Shown here: positions 24,664 through 33,000 of the stretch, one piece after another | Layout: every line of letters begins with the position of its first letter | Numbering within the stretch: the first letter of the stretch is position 1 | Notes under the pieces: generated by a model | What the model saw: the letters and a program-made list of their open reading frames with translations, nothing else | The model's database searches: none | Told to the model about the DNA's origin: nothing | Made by a program: the position numbers and the translations under genes | NCBI RefSeq assembly: GCF_037404875.1 | Contig: NZ_JBBELO010000027.1 | Location: forward strand, 79,007-143,006 | Direction of reading: 5' to 3' | Origin: Orlajensenia sp037404875 | Lineage (GTDB): Bacteria > Actinomycetota > Actinomycetes > Actinomycetales > Microbacteriaceae | DNA length: 64,000 nucleotides

Positions 24664-25971
24664 ATGCCCACGCTGAAGCCCCGCGTCACCGCTTCGGCGG
24701 GGCGATCGTCGAAGCGACGCATCCCTCGCTCCTTCTGGGTCGTTCCAGCGCTTCTCGCGCCGTTCGTCGTCGTGTCGGCATTCACGAGTGGGATCGGCGG
24801 CGTGCTGATCGTCGTCGGACTCGCCGCACTGCTGACGGGCATCTACGTGGCGATCACCGGCCGGCGCAGCTGGGCGATGCTGGCCTCTCGAAAGGCGGGC
24901 GCCATCGCGTCGGGCGCCGCTGTCGTCGCGGTGATCGTGGGCTCCGCGCTCGTCGGCCCATCGACGTCAGCGAGTCCCGACGCCGCCTCGACGCCGACAC
25001 CGACGGCTTCTGTCACCGCACCATCGACAGCCACACCCACGCCCACTCCGACCGCCGACCCGGAGCTCGATCCGTCGACGGTGCAGGCGGCGAGTGATGC
25101 GGCATCCGTCGTCATCGAGAACGACGCCGCGACGAGCAACCGGTCCGCGCTGAGCCTTCTCGCCACCCTTCCGGTCAAGGGCCGCGCGCCGAAGACGGGG
25201 TACGACCGCACCGACGACTTCGGCATCGCCTGGCTCGACGTGGATCGAAACGGATGCGACACCCGCAACGACGTGCTGGCCCGCGACCTGGCCGACATCG
25301 ACCGCCCTGCAGGATGCAGGGTTCTGAGCGGCACGCTGCACGACCCGTACACCGGCACCACGATCGCGTTCGTGCGCGGCAACACCACGTCGACGGCGGT
25401 GCAGATCGACCATGTCGTCGCGCTCATGAACGCGTGGGAGACCGGCGCGCAGCAGCTCAGCCAGGCGCAGCGCATCTCGCTTGCGAACGACCCGATGAAC
25501 CTCTTCGCCGTCGACGGACCGACGAACGCCAAGAAGAGCGACGGGGATGCCGCGACCTGGCTGCCACCGTCGAAGTCGTTCCGGTGCGAGTACGTCGCCC
25601 ATCAGGTCTCCGTCAAGGCGAGGTACGGGCTCTGGGTCACGGCAGCCGAGCAAGATGCGATGACGCGGGTGCTCGCGACGTGCCCGGATCAGAAGGCGGT
25701 CACCTCTCCGTTCGCCCTGCCGGCCCCCGCTCCCACCGTCCCTCCGGCGCCGGCGCCTGCCCCGGCGCCGGCTCCTGCACCTGCGCCCGTCCCCGCACCT
25801 GCGCCGGTTCCCGATCCTGCGCCGGTTCCGGCTCCTGCGCCGGCACCCGCTCCCGCTGTTCCCGACGGCGGTGGCGCGACCGCGCTCTGCAATGACGGCA
25901 CCTATTCCTTCGCCGAGCACCACCAGGGGGCGTGCTCGCACCATGGCGGCGTCTCGATCTTCTACAAGTAA
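24664..25971 (+). CDS. Membrane-anchored HNH (GmrSD-type) nuclease with DUF3761 tail
   Basis: A 435-residue protein. Three membrane segments (about 24-40, 44-64 and 79-97) are followed by a Ser/Thr/Pro linker, then an HNH domain of the DUF1524/GmrSD C-terminal type: IDHVVAL with the His and NDPMNLFAVDG ... NAKKSDGDAATWLPP. A long Pro-Ala repeat (about 353-397) joins it to a DUF3761 module ending in ALCNDGTYSF ... GACSHHGGVS. The nuclease domain should lie outside the membrane. Related proteins in actinobacteria are thought to be cell-surface or secreted nucleases. The ATG at 24664 has GGAAGGAA about 9 bases upstream. Confidence 0.85.
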   Translation: MPTLKPRVTASAGRSSKRRIPRSFWVVPALLAPFVVVSAFTSGIGGVLIVVGLAALLTGIYVAITGRRSWAMLASRKAGAIASGAAVVAVIVGSALVGPSTSASPDAASTPTPTASVTAPSTATPTPTPTADPELDPSTVQAASDAASVVIENDAATSNRSALSLLATLPVKGRAPKTGYDRTDDFGIAWLDVDRNGCDTRNDVLARDLADIDRPAGCRVLSGTLHDPYTGTTIAFVRGNTTSTAVQIDHVVALMNAWETGAQQLSQAQRISLANDPMNLFAVDGPTNAKKSDGDAATWLPPSKSFRCEYVAHQVSVKARYGLWVTAAEQDAMTRVLATCPDQKAVTSPFALPAPAPTVPPAPAPAPAPAPAPAPVPAPAPVPDPAPVPAPAPAPAPAVPDGGGATALCNDGTYSFAEHHQGACSHHGGVSIFYK

Positions 25972-26041
25972 GACCGCGGCGAGCGCGTCTACCGCGTCAG
26001 CGGCATCCTGCCGGCGCCGCTCGTGCCAATGCGCACGAGGG

Positions 26042-26713
26042 TCACGGCCCTCCCAGCCAGTGCTCGATGCGGCGGGTATCTGGGGCGAAGCCGTGGCTGA
26101 CGCCGTAGAGCACCGCCTGCGTGCGCGTGGTAACCCCGATCTTGCGGTAGACCGAGCGGATGTAGGACTTCACCGTGTTGGGGCTGAGGTAAGTGAGGCG
26201 GGCGACATCCGCATTGCTCTTGCCCTGGGTGATGAGCGCGAGGATCTCGGACTCGCGATCGGTGATGCCCTCGAGGCGTCCCGGCCAGTCGAGGCCGGGT
26301 GCGCTCGGGGCGCGGCGGCCGGGGTCGCTGAACACCATCTCGCCCGCGTTCACCGCCTCGATGGCGGCGACGAGCTCTGCCGCGGTGAGCGTCTTCGACA
26401 GGTACCCGTGCACGCCCAGCTGCCGAGCAGACTCGATGAGGTCGGGATGGAAGTTCCAGGTGTAGACCACGACATGCCGCGCCCGCGGATTGGCCACCAG
26501 CCCGGCGATCTCGTCGTGGTCCGACTCCGGCTGGGCGAACGAGTCGTACAGCACGACGTCCACCGGATCCTCCATCGCGGTGCGCGCGTCGATCTCGGCC
26601 ACGACGACGCGGTCGCGGTAGTTGTCGAACAGGTGCGCCAGACCGGTGAGCACGATGTCGTAGTCATCGATCAGCGCGACCGTCACGGCTCGGGTCGCAC
26701 GAGGAGAGGGCAT
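26042..26713 (-). CDS. LuxR/NarL-type response regulator
   Basis: A 223-residue protein: receiver domain (about 10-125) and C-terminal LuxR helix-turn-helix (TDRESEILALITQGKSNADVARLTYLSPNTVKSYIRSVYRK). In the receiver the phosphorylated Asp region reads VDVVLYDSFA and the conserved Lys appears in GYLSKTLT. No histidine kinase lies next to it, so it may be an orphan regulator. It is divergent from the GlsB/YeaQ gene, with twin palindromes in between. I chose the ATG at 26713 (MPSPRA); GTG further in is possible, and no clear ribosome-binding site is seen for either. Confidence 0.85.
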   Translation of the reverse strand: MPSPRATRAVTVALIDDYDIVLTGLAHLFDNYRDRVVVAEIDARTAMEDPVDVVLYDSFAQPESDHDEIAGLVANPRARHVVVYTWNFHPDLIESARQLGVHGYLSKTLTAAELVAAIEAVNAGEMVFSDPGRRAPSAPGLDWPGRLEGITDRESEILALITQGKSNADVARLTYLSPNTVKSYIRSVYRKIGVTTRTQAVLYGVSHGFAPDTRRIEHWLGGP

Positions 26714-26725
26714 GGATTCAGGATT

Positions 26726-26763
26726 ACACCCCCAGGGGTGTGACGGCACACCCGCAGGGGTGG
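26726..26763. promoter_or_regulatory. Twin palindromes between LuxR regulator and GlsB gene
   Basis: ACACCCCCAGGGGTGT (26726-26741) is a perfect palindrome around CA. ACACCCGCAGGGGTGG (26748-26763) is a near copy. Their centres are 22 bases apart, about two helical turns, which suggests cooperative binding of the LuxR dimer. The first site begins 12 bases from the regulator's start codon, so autoregulation is likely. Confidence 0.6.
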
Positions 26764-26851
26764 TGAAGTGGGAACTCCCCAACCGAATCCGGATGCGCCG
26801 ACGGCGCCACCCGGTCGGGCGCACCGCGTCCGCTGAACAAAGGAGAAGGCC

Positions 26852-27130
26852 ATGATCGGTCTCATCATCAGCATCATCATCATCGGCCTGATCGCCGGTT
26901 TCATCGCCCGCGCCGTCATTCCCGGCAAGCAGGAGATGGGCATTCTCATGACGATCCTGCTGGGGATCATCGGATCGTTCGTCGGCGGATTCCTCGGATT
27001 CCTGATCTTCCAGCACGACCCGATGGACGGCTTCTTCCAGCCCGCCGGCATCATCGGCTCCATCATCGGCGCGATCATCGTGCTCGCCATCTACGTCGCC
27101 GTCACGCGTCGCCGCGGCGTCGCCCGCTGA
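26852..27130 (+). CDS. GlsB/YeaQ/YmgE family stress-response membrane protein
   Basis: A 92-residue, very hydrophobic protein with three membrane segments. The sequence IIGLIAGFIARAVIPGKQ and the GxxxG-rich LLGIIGSFVGGFLGF are typical of the transglycosylase-associated GlsB/YeaQ family, small inner-membrane proteins induced by general stress. AAAGGAGAAGG lies directly before the ATG at 26852. A terminator with a T-tract follows. The divergent LuxR regulator is the probable controller. Confidence 0.9.
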   Translation: MIGLIISIIIIGLIAGFIARAVIPGKQEMGILMTILLGIIGSFVGGFLGFLIFQHDPMDGFFQPAGIIGSIIGAIIVLAIYVAVTRRRGVAR

Positions 27131-27178
27131 CCCAGCGGCATCCGCCCTCGCCGGGCATCCCTTGACCGGCGATGGCAC

Positions 27179-27215
27179 CGGCCACCGACAGCCTCGCGCT
27201 GGCGGTGGCCGTTTT
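27179..27215 (+). terminator. Rho-independent terminator after the GlsB gene
   Basis: CGGCCACCG (27179-27187) pairs with CGGTGGCCG (27203-27211), and the inner CAGC/GCTG extends the stem around a CTCGC loop. TTTT follows at 27212-27215. Confidence 0.8.
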
Positions 27216-27280
27216 CGCGTCACGCGCAGCATCCGGCCAGCGTCCGCAGTTCGGGTTGGCCCTTTCCGACGAATCAGTCG

Positions 27281-27301
27281 ATGTTCTACTATGTAGAACA
27301 T
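27281..27301 (+). promoter_or_regulatory. Operator palindrome and -10 overlapping the antitoxin start
   Basis: ATGTTCTAC (27281-27289) and GTAGAACAT (27293-27301) form a perfect palindrome with a 3-base centre. Its last bases are the start of the antitoxin ATG (27300). TACTAT (27287-27292) inside it is the -10 box, 7 bases before the ATG. Confidence 0.7.
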
Positions 27302-27596
27302 GGCCGAATCCTCCGACGATGCCGCCGAAGCTACCGAGAGCGTCGGCATACGCTCTCTCAAGCAGAACGCATCCGCCGTTGTTGCTCGAGCCGAGGCGGG
27401 CGCGAACCTGACCATCACGGATCGCGGTCGCCCGGTCGCTCGGTTGAGCCCGATCGGCAGGTCTCGGCTGGCCGAACTGGAGACTGCGGGCCGTCTTCGC
27501 GCCCCCCTTCGGGACCTCACCGAGCTTCCTCCTGCGGCCACCGGCAGCCCTCTCTCTGCAGTGCTTGCGCAGATGAGGGACGAAGAGGACGTGTAG
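27300..27596 (+). CDS. Phd/YefM-type antitoxin (second pair)
   Basis: A 98-residue antitoxin with the Phd/YefM fold (IRSLKQNASAVVARAEAG, then LTITDRGRPVARLSPI) and a toxin-binding tail. Its ATG lies in the right arm of a palindrome that probably is its own operator. The stop TAG shares one base with the GTG of the toxin gene. No leader or ribosome-binding site is present; a leaderless transcript is likely. Confidence 0.9.
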   Translation: MAESSDDAAEATESVGIRSLKQNASAVVARAEAGANLTITDRGRPVARLSPIGRSRLAELETAGRLRAPLRDLTELPPAATGSPLSAVLAQMRDEEDV

Positions 27597-27988
27597 TGGC
27601 CTGGTACGTCGACACGTCCGCTCTTGTGAAGCTTCTCGTCACCGAGACGGAGTCTGCTGCGCTTCGGCGATGGCTGGTCGCCTCTCCTCGCATCCTGATC
27701 ACGAGCGACCTGACCCGCACGGAACTCATGCGGGCGGTGCGTCGGGGCGCGCCGGGGCTCGCCACGCAGGCGCGTGTCGTGCTCGAGAGCGTCTCCCTTG
27801 TCTCCCCCGCTCGTGACACCTTCGACGCAGCCGGCCGACTCGCGCCCGCGACCCTGCGAACTCGGGATGCCATCCACCTTGCTTCCGCCCTTGAGCTCGG
27901 CGACGACCTCGAGGGCGTGCTCACCTACGATTCCCGCATGGCGAACGCAGCGGAAGCGTACGGCATCCCGGTCGTGGGTCCCACATAG
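27596..27988 (+). CDS. PIN-domain toxin (VapC family, second pair)
   Basis: A 130-residue PIN nuclease starting at GTG 27596 (VAWYVDTSALVKLL). Acidic residues are Asp6 in YVDTSAL, Glu in LTRTELMR, Asp in TRDAIHLASAL and Asp in LTYDSRM, the full PIN set. The start overlaps the antitoxin stop by one base, ensuring coupled translation. It would act as an RNase when free of antitoxin. Confidence 0.92.
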   Translation: MAWYVDTSALVKLLVTETESAALRRWLVASPRILITSDLTRTELMRAVRRGAPGLATQARVVLESVSLVSPARDTFDAAGRLAPATLRTRDAIHLASALELGDDLEGVLTYDSRMANAAEAYGIPVVGPT

Positions 27989-27991
27989 GCT
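27986..27991 (+). promoter_or_regulatory. -10 box of the leaderless downstream gene
   Basis: TAGGCT ends 6 bases before the ATG at 27998. It overlaps the end of the VapC gene (stop at 27986-27988). Confidence 0.45.
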
Positions 27992-27997
27992 GAACGG

Positions 27998-28465
27998 ATG
28001 GATGCCTGTACCGCCCTAGCCGAGTCCATCGAGCGCCTTGCGCAGCGCGGGCACTCCGATCGCAGATTCCTCAAGGAGCTCGGCCGGGCAGCCGGCGTAC
28101 GGCGCGGCATCCTCTGGGTGCCCGACGCGGCGACCGGCGGCCGCAACCTGCTGAAGGGTCGCGGCTTTCGTCGACGCGTCGACGACGACACCTCCGGTCA
28201 GGCGCGCCACTTCGCGGGCATGGTCGCCGTGACCTCCCGGCTCGGCGGCCGGCTCACGCGCTGGGCGTCGATCCACGTGGGACGCGATGCCCCCGACACG
28301 GCCGACGGCCGGCTGACGGAGGACGCCATCGAGTTCTCCCGGCTGGTGCTCTCAGGCGAGCTCGCGCAGACGGATGCCGCCGACTGGGTGCGCGGGCACC
28401 TCTGCGCCGGTGGCGGTACCGCCGCGTCGGGCGGGAGCGGCCCGACCGCGGCATCCGGGAGCTAG
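27998..28465 (+). CDS. Hypothetical protein
   Basis: A 155-residue soluble protein I do not recognise. It starts ACTALAESIERLAQRG and has the segments RFLKELGRAAGVRRG, RHFAGMVAVTSRLGGRLTRW and TEDAIEFSRLVLSGEL, and ends with a Gly/Ala/Ser-rich tail. The first 50 residues look like a compact helical domain. The TAGGCT box argues that it has its own promoter and is not merely part of the toxin operon. Confidence 0.6.
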   Translation: MDACTALAESIERLAQRGHSDRRFLKELGRAAGVRRGILWVPDAATGGRNLLKGRGFRRRVDDDTSGQARHFAGMVAVTSRLGGRLTRWASIHVGRDAPDTADGRLTEDAIEFSRLVLSGELAQTDAADWVRGHLCAGGGTAASGGSGPTAASGS

Positions 28466-28524
28466 TCGTACCGCTCGTCGCGGAGTTCGACCGCCAACGG
28501 AAGGTCAGTCCTCACCTGCCCGAG

Positions 28525-29241
28525 TCAGACGTGCCCGACGCCGAAGTTCCACGGCGCGAAGATGGCGCTCGCGTAGTCGGCGTCGGCCGGGGCGTCGTCC
28601 GAGTCCGTCACGGTCACCGACCACGCGTTCGGGTAGTCGTCGAACTCCCGAGGGGCCACCTCGGGGCCGGTTTCTGCGGCGAAGAGCACGACATCGTCGT
28701 CCCAGTCCTCGCCGAGTTCGTCGGCGAACTCCTCTGGGTCGTCTCCGGCCTGAAAGCCCTGGATCGTCGAGACGACGACGTCATCGCCGACGGCCGGCCG
28801 ACTGAACCGGATGTTCAGGTTGAGGTCGATCGGACCCTTCTCCTCATGGTCGTCGAGTACCTGCACGCCCTCCCAGTCGTACCGGGTGGTCGGCCACGAT
28901 TCCATGCCCCCCTCGTGCTCGGTCACAGTGGGTTCCGCCCCGAGAACGGCCGTGAGCACGGCGACGAACCGAGCGGCATCCGTGTCATACGGCAGCTGCA
29001 GAACCGTCGCTCCGTCGTGATCGTTGAGGTCGAGGTGGTCGGGTCGCACGACGATGCCCGTGACGCCCGCGAGCGGCTGGAACGCGATCGGGTCCGCGAT
29101 GTTGGCGGGAGTCGGTCGGCCCCCTTCGGCACCGCCCGGCTGGTCCTCCGTGCTCGCCGGGCTCGGCGCGCCGGAGCACCCAGACAGCGCGACAGCCACA
29201 GCGGTCGCGCACAGCGGCATGAGCAGGTGGCGCAGCTTCAT
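28525..29241 (-). CDS. Predicted lipoprotein of unknown function
   Basis: A 238-residue protein with a lipoprotein signal: MKLRHLLMPLCATAVAVALSG followed by Cys22 in an LSGC lipobox. A Pro/Gly-rich linker (about 23-50) leads to a globular, acidic domain with no motif I recognise. It would be anchored to the outer face of the membrane. GGAG lies 6 bases before the ATG at 29241. Confidence 0.85.
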   Translation of the reverse strand: MKLRHLLMPLCATAVAVALSGCSGAPSPASTEDQPGGAEGGRPTPANIADPIAFQPLAGVTGIVVRPDHLDLNDHDGATVLQLPYDTDAARFVAVLTAVLGAEPTVTEHEGGMESWPTTRYDWEGVQVLDDHEEKGPIDLNLNIRFSRPAVGDDVVVSTIQGFQAGDDPEEFADELGEDWDDDVVLFAAETGPEVAPREFDDYPNAWSVTVTDSDDAPADADYASAIFAPWNFGVGHV

Positions 29242-29388
29242 GATCGACTCCAGATCGCGCTCGAACGATAGACCCGTGAGGGCACAGCGCAGACGCTAGC
29301 GGCTGATCGCGGCCGATTACGCGACCGCCGTGCCACGATTCGAGAACAATCCGACCGCATCCGGAACCTGTTCGGCGAGCTCCGGTAC

Positions 29389-29895
29389 CTAGTCGGCGAG
29401 CTTGAACGCGAGCTGCGTCACCCAGTCATTCGGGTCGGGCAGTTCATCGGGGTCCGTGAAATAGACCTCGATGCGACCGGCCCAGGCCTCTCCGGTGTCG
29501 CCGTCGGGCTGCTTGTCCCAGCTCACGCCCTGGCTGTCGCCCCAGGCGAGCAGCTGGCCCGTGGCATCCATCAGCCCGTCGTAGCTGCCGCGCCATTCGG
29601 TGGTCGCGTAACGCCCGGCGGGCAGCACGTCCGCGATGATCCGCCCCTCACCCTGCGCCGCCGTAGCGACCGGTACTCCCACGTCGATCACGAGTTCCCG
29701 CGCCATGTCGATCACGAGGTAGCGCCAGAACGGGGCGTCCGTGGGCTCGATGCCGCGTTCGGCGAGGAACGCGAAGACCTCTCCCATGAGCGGGGGAATG
29801 GTGCCGGCGATCTCCCCCATCCGCACGCTGGACCGGATGCCCACGTACGGCTGCTCGGCACGCTCTTCGATGATCGGCGTCGTGATGGTGGTCAT
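29389..29895 (-). CDS. GyrI-like small-molecule-binding domain protein
   Basis: A 168-residue protein of the GyrI-like/SOUL ligand-binding superfamily (AraC effector-binding domain alone): QPYVGIRSSVRMGEIAGTIP at the front, then PFWRYLVID, VPAGRYATTEWRG-type block (here VLPAGRYATTEWRGSYDGL) and WAGRIEVYFTDPDELPDPNDW at the end. Such stand-alone domains bind small hydrophobic cations or modulate gyrase. GAAGGGG lies upstream of the ATG at 29895. Confidence 0.85.
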   Translation of the reverse strand: MTTITTPIIEERAEQPYVGIRSSVRMGEIAGTIPPLMGEVFAFLAERGIEPTDAPFWRYLVIDMARELVIDVGVPVATAAQGEGRIIADVLPAGRYATTEWRGSYDGLMDATGQLLAWGDSQGVSWDKQPDGDTGEAWAGRIEVYFTDPDELPDPNDWVTQLAFKLAD

Positions 29896-30010
29896 CGGTT
29901 TCCCCTTCGATCCGCGGTGTCCATCCCCGACTGTAGGAGGGATGCGGCAGGAGCGCCAGAGCGTCCCGGCGTTCAGTCGCTGCCGCCACCCACGTGTCGG
30001 AGGGGCGGCG

Positions 30011-30016
30011 TAGCGT
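30011..30016 (+). promoter_or_regulatory. -10 box of the leaderless epoxide hydrolase transcript
   Basis: TAGCGT ends 7 bases before the ATG at 30024. Confidence 0.45.
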
Positions 30017-30023
30017 CAGGGTC

Positions 30024-31136
30024 ATGGTGGCGGCACAGTCCTTCACGATCCACGTACCCGACGACGTGATCGACGACCTGCGGCATCGGCTGGCGCGGTC
30101 GCGCCTGATGCCCGACTCACCACGCACCCCGGCATCCGGCATGACGGCCGCCTACCTCCGCGAGCTCGTGGATGCGTGGGCCGCGTGGGACTGGCGCGCC
30201 CGTGAGGCGTGGCTCAACACGCATCCGCAGTTCATCGCGCAGATCGGCGATGCCGCCGTGCACTTCGTGCACCAGCGCTCCGATCGCGAGGACGCCCCCG
30301 CCCTGCTCGTCATGCACGGCTGGCCGCATACCTTCGCCCTGCAGCTCGACTTCGCCGACCGCCTGCCCGACTTCCACGTCGTGGTCGCGAGCCTGCCGGG
30401 CTTCGCCTTCTCGACCCCGTACGCCGACGGCCCGATCACCGAGAAGCGCCTCGCCGAGACGATGCACCGCCTCATGACCGAGGTGCTCGGTTATGAGCGC
30501 TACATCACGTACGGCGAAGACGTCACGGCGAACGTGAGCGACCTCATCGCGGCGCGCTATCCCGCGCAGGTGGCGGCGATCGTCGTGACGCACGCGCACT
30601 TCCCCACGCACGACGAGCGTACGGCTCTGACGGATGCCGCCGAGCGCGCCTTCTTCGACGGCATCGCCGAGTTCCACGAGACGTCGGGCGCGTACGGGCA
30701 CGTGCAGTCGACGCGGCCCGACACGCTCGCAGTAGCCCTCAACGACTCGCCTGCGGGGTTACTCGCCTGGATCGCGGAGAAGCTCGTGGAATGGAGCGAT
30801 ACCCCGCCGGGCGACCCGCGTGCCGTCGAGAGACGCATCTCGCGCGAGCGCATCCTCACCGAGGCGATGATCTACTGGGTCACCCAGTCGATCGGCTCGT
30901 CATTCCGGCCGTACTACGAGGGCGCAGACACTCCCGACCCGATTCCCCCGACCTCGGTTCCCGCGGCGGTCTTCATCCAGCGCCATGAGGCGACCTATCC
31001 CGAATCGCTCGCCCGCCGGCACTACCGCGACCTGCGCGTCATCGACCGCCTTCCCGCGGGCGGGCACTTCACCGTGGCGGAGGTGCCGGATGACATGGCA
31101 GCGCGGGTGCGGGACTTCGTGTTCTCGCTGGAGTGA
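30024..31136 (+). CDS. Epoxide hydrolase family alpha/beta hydrolase
   Basis: A 370-residue protein with the N-terminal EHN region (TIHVPDDVIDDLRHRLARSR) and an alpha/beta-hydrolase fold. The oxyanion motif HGWPHTF is present, the nucleophile region reads YGEDVTANVSDLIA in place of the common GGDWG, and the catalytic His is in AGGHFTVAE. The Asp is kept but its neighbours are unusual, so substrate range may differ from microsomal-type epoxide hydrolases. The start at 30024 is fixed by the TAGCGT box. Confidence 0.85.
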   Translation: MVAAQSFTIHVPDDVIDDLRHRLARSRLMPDSPRTPASGMTAAYLRELVDAWAAWDWRAREAWLNTHPQFIAQIGDAAVHFVHQRSDREDAPALLVMHGWPHTFALQLDFADRLPDFHVVVASLPGFAFSTPYADGPITEKRLAETMHRLMTEVLGYERYITYGEDVTANVSDLIAARYPAQVAAIVVTHAHFPTHDERTALTDAAERAFFDGIAEFHETSGAYGHVQSTRPDTLAVALNDSPAGLLAWIAEKLVEWSDTPPGDPRAVERRISRERILTEAMIYWVTQSIGSSFRPYYEGADTPDPIPPTSVPAAVFIQRHEATYPESLARRHYRDLRVIDRLPAGGHFTVAEVPDDMAARVRDFVFSLE

Positions 31137-31159
31137 TTCGGGAGGAAGTTCCGCACCAC

Positions 31160-32068
31160 TCAGATGCGATAGAACCGGCGAGCCGTGCCGCCGAACAGAT
31201 CGACTCGTTCTGCCTGCGTGAAGTGCGCTGTGATCGCATCGAACGCTCCGTAGAGCGCCCCGAAGCTCGAGTACAGGCCATCGACCGGAAAGTTGCTCCC
31301 GATCATGCTGCGGGAGGGCCCGAACACGTCGATGGTGTCGAGCACGATACGGCGGATGCTGTCGAGGCTCCAGTGGTGGTCGTTCGTTCCCAGTGCCGAG
31401 ATCTTGACCGTCGTGTTCGGGCAGGCGGCTACCCGGCCGAGCTCGACCTTCCATCGATCCAGTGCGTCCGCATCGCGCTCGATCGGCATCGCGGCATGAT
31501 CGACCGTGATTGGCACGGCAGGATGCGACGCCGCGAGCGCTGCCGCCTCCGCGAGCTGATGCGGAAAGACCTGCAGATCGAAGGAGAGTCCGTGCTCGGC
31601 CAACGCCGAGAACCCGTCCAGCCAGGCCGGATCTTCCATGAGGTGGTTGCGGTCGCGGTGCGTGAGCACCGGGTCGGCATGCCAGTTCAGGATGTCGCGG
31701 ACCCCACGCACCGAGGGCAGGGCGGCGTGCGCCGCTAGCTGGTGCCGCGCATCCGCCGCCGCCAGGTCGACTTTCACGACCTGCACGCTCGGCAGGTGGT
31801 TCTCGGCGATGACGCCGTCGATCCACGAACTCTCCCACCGGGGATCGGCGGCCCCGTTCTCGACGTGCACCGATCCGGTGAGCCGCGCGCCGAGCGGGTG
31901 GAGCTCCTCGGCGTCAGCACGGTAGTCCGCGAGGAGGTAGTCCCTGCGCAGTGGAAAGTCGTCACCGTGGTAGCGCTCGACCCGCGGCCCCTCGAGCCAC
32001 GGGTAGGAAGCGCGGCTCAGGGCGCATAGGTGGTGATGTGCATCGGTCACGTCGAGATCGTCGAGCAT
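31160..32068 (-). CDS. Amidohydrolase-2 family lactonase-like hydrolase
   Basis: A 302-residue TIM-barrel hydrolase. DAHHHL at the front supplies the first metal-site histidines, VDHAAMP lies in the middle, and IGSNFPVDGLY carries the late Asp of the barrel. This is the pattern of L-fucono-1,5-lactonase, 2-pyrone-4,6-dicarboxylate lactonase and related sugar lactonases. As last gene of a leftward catabolic operon it would open a sugar lactone formed by the dehydrogenases encoded upstream. AAGGA precedes the ATG at 32068, 8 bases after the previous stop. Confidence 0.85.
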   Translation of the reverse strand: MLDDLDVTDAHHHLCALSRASYPWLEGPRVERYHGDDFPLRRDYLLADYRADAEELHPLGARLTGSVHVENGAADPRWESSWIDGVIAENHLPSVQVVKVDLAAADARHQLAAHAALPSVRGVRDILNWHADPVLTHRDRNHLMEDPAWLDGFSALAEHGLSFDLQVFPHQLAEAAALAASHPAVPITVDHAAMPIERDADALDRWKVELGRVAACPNTTVKISALGTNDHHWSLDSIRRIVLDTIDVFGPSRSMIGSNFPVDGLYSSFGALYGAFDAITAHFTQAERVDLFGGTARRFYRI

Positions 32069-32076
32069 GCTGTCCT

Positions 32077-33000
32077 TCAGCCGGTTGCCGTGGAATCGGT
32101 TGCGGCGGCATCCAGAGTGGAAGCGTGCCGTGCGAGCGTGAGCTCGACGGCCGCGTGATCGAGCGCGCCGTCGCCGTCGTCGACCACGCGTTCGAAGACC
32201 TGCTTCAGCGTGGTCGCCAGCGGCAACGTCATGCCGTGCGACCACGACGCCTCCGCGACGAACCGCAGGTCCTTCAGCTGGTTGACGGCGCTTCCCCCGC
32301 CCTCGAAGTCACCCGTGAGCCAACGGTCGCGCTTCTGCCGAAGAACCTCGGATGACGCGAGTCCACCATCCAGCAGCCGCAAGAGGTCAGCGCGTTCGAT
32401 GCCGGCGGCATCCGCGAGCACCAACGCCTCGGAGATCGCGGTCACCGTGGCGGCCACGACCACCTGGTTGCACGCCTTGGCGAGGGAACCCGATCCGAGC
32501 GGCCCGAGGTGGATGACGGTCGAACCCACCAACCGCAGCACGGGCCACGCACGCTCCACGGCCTCGACGTCACCACCGACCATCACACTCAATGCGCCGG
32601 ACTCGGCGCCGGCGACTCCACCGCTGAGGGGAGCGTCGACGACGGCGACGCCCTCATCGGCGAGCCGGGCGCCGAGAGCCGCCACAGCCACCGGCGACAC
32701 GGTGCCGTGCACGACGAGCACAGGGTCGGCGACGCCGTTGGCGCGCCATCCGGCGAGCAGGCCATCGGGGCCGGCGAGCAACTGCTCGACGTCAACGAGG
32801 TCGGTGAGCACCGTGAGCGTCACGTCGGCGGCCGCATCGGCAGGCGTCGAGGCGAGCACCGCGCCCGCGGCGAGAACGGCAGCCGCGCGTCCTGGGCTCC
32901 GGTTCCAGACCATGAGCCCGCCGACGGATGCGCGCAGTCGTCGTGCGATCGGCTCGCCCATGCGGCCGAGGCCGAGAACAGAGACGGCAGGAACCCTCAT
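32077..33000 (-). CDS. Beta-hydroxyacid dehydrogenase (HIBADH-like)
   Basis: A 307-residue NAD(P)-dependent dehydrogenase. SVLGLGRMGEPIARRL is the Rossmann motif, VDAPLSGGVAGAESGALSVM the substrate-binding segment, and the catalytic Lys lies in SLAKACNQVV. Relatives oxidise 3-hydroxyisobutyrate, tartronate or four-carbon sugar acids such as L-threonate. Its start overlaps the previous stop by 4 bases (32997-33000). In this operon it probably oxidises a sugar-derived hydroxyacid. Confidence 0.88.
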   Translation of the reverse strand: MRVPAVSVLGLGRMGEPIARRLRASVGGLMVWNRSPGRAAAVLAAGAVLASTPADAAADVTLTVLTDLVDVEQLLAGPDGLLAGWRANGVADPVLVVHGTVSPVAVAALGARLADEGVAVVDAPLSGGVAGAESGALSVMVGGDVEAVERAWPVLRLVGSTVIHLGPLGSGSLAKACNQVVVAATVTAISEALVLADAAGIERADLLRLLDGGLASSEVLRQKRDRWLTGDFEGGGSAVNQLKDLRFVAEASWSHGMTLPLATTLKQVFERVVDDGDGALDHAAVELTLARHASTLDAAATDSTATG

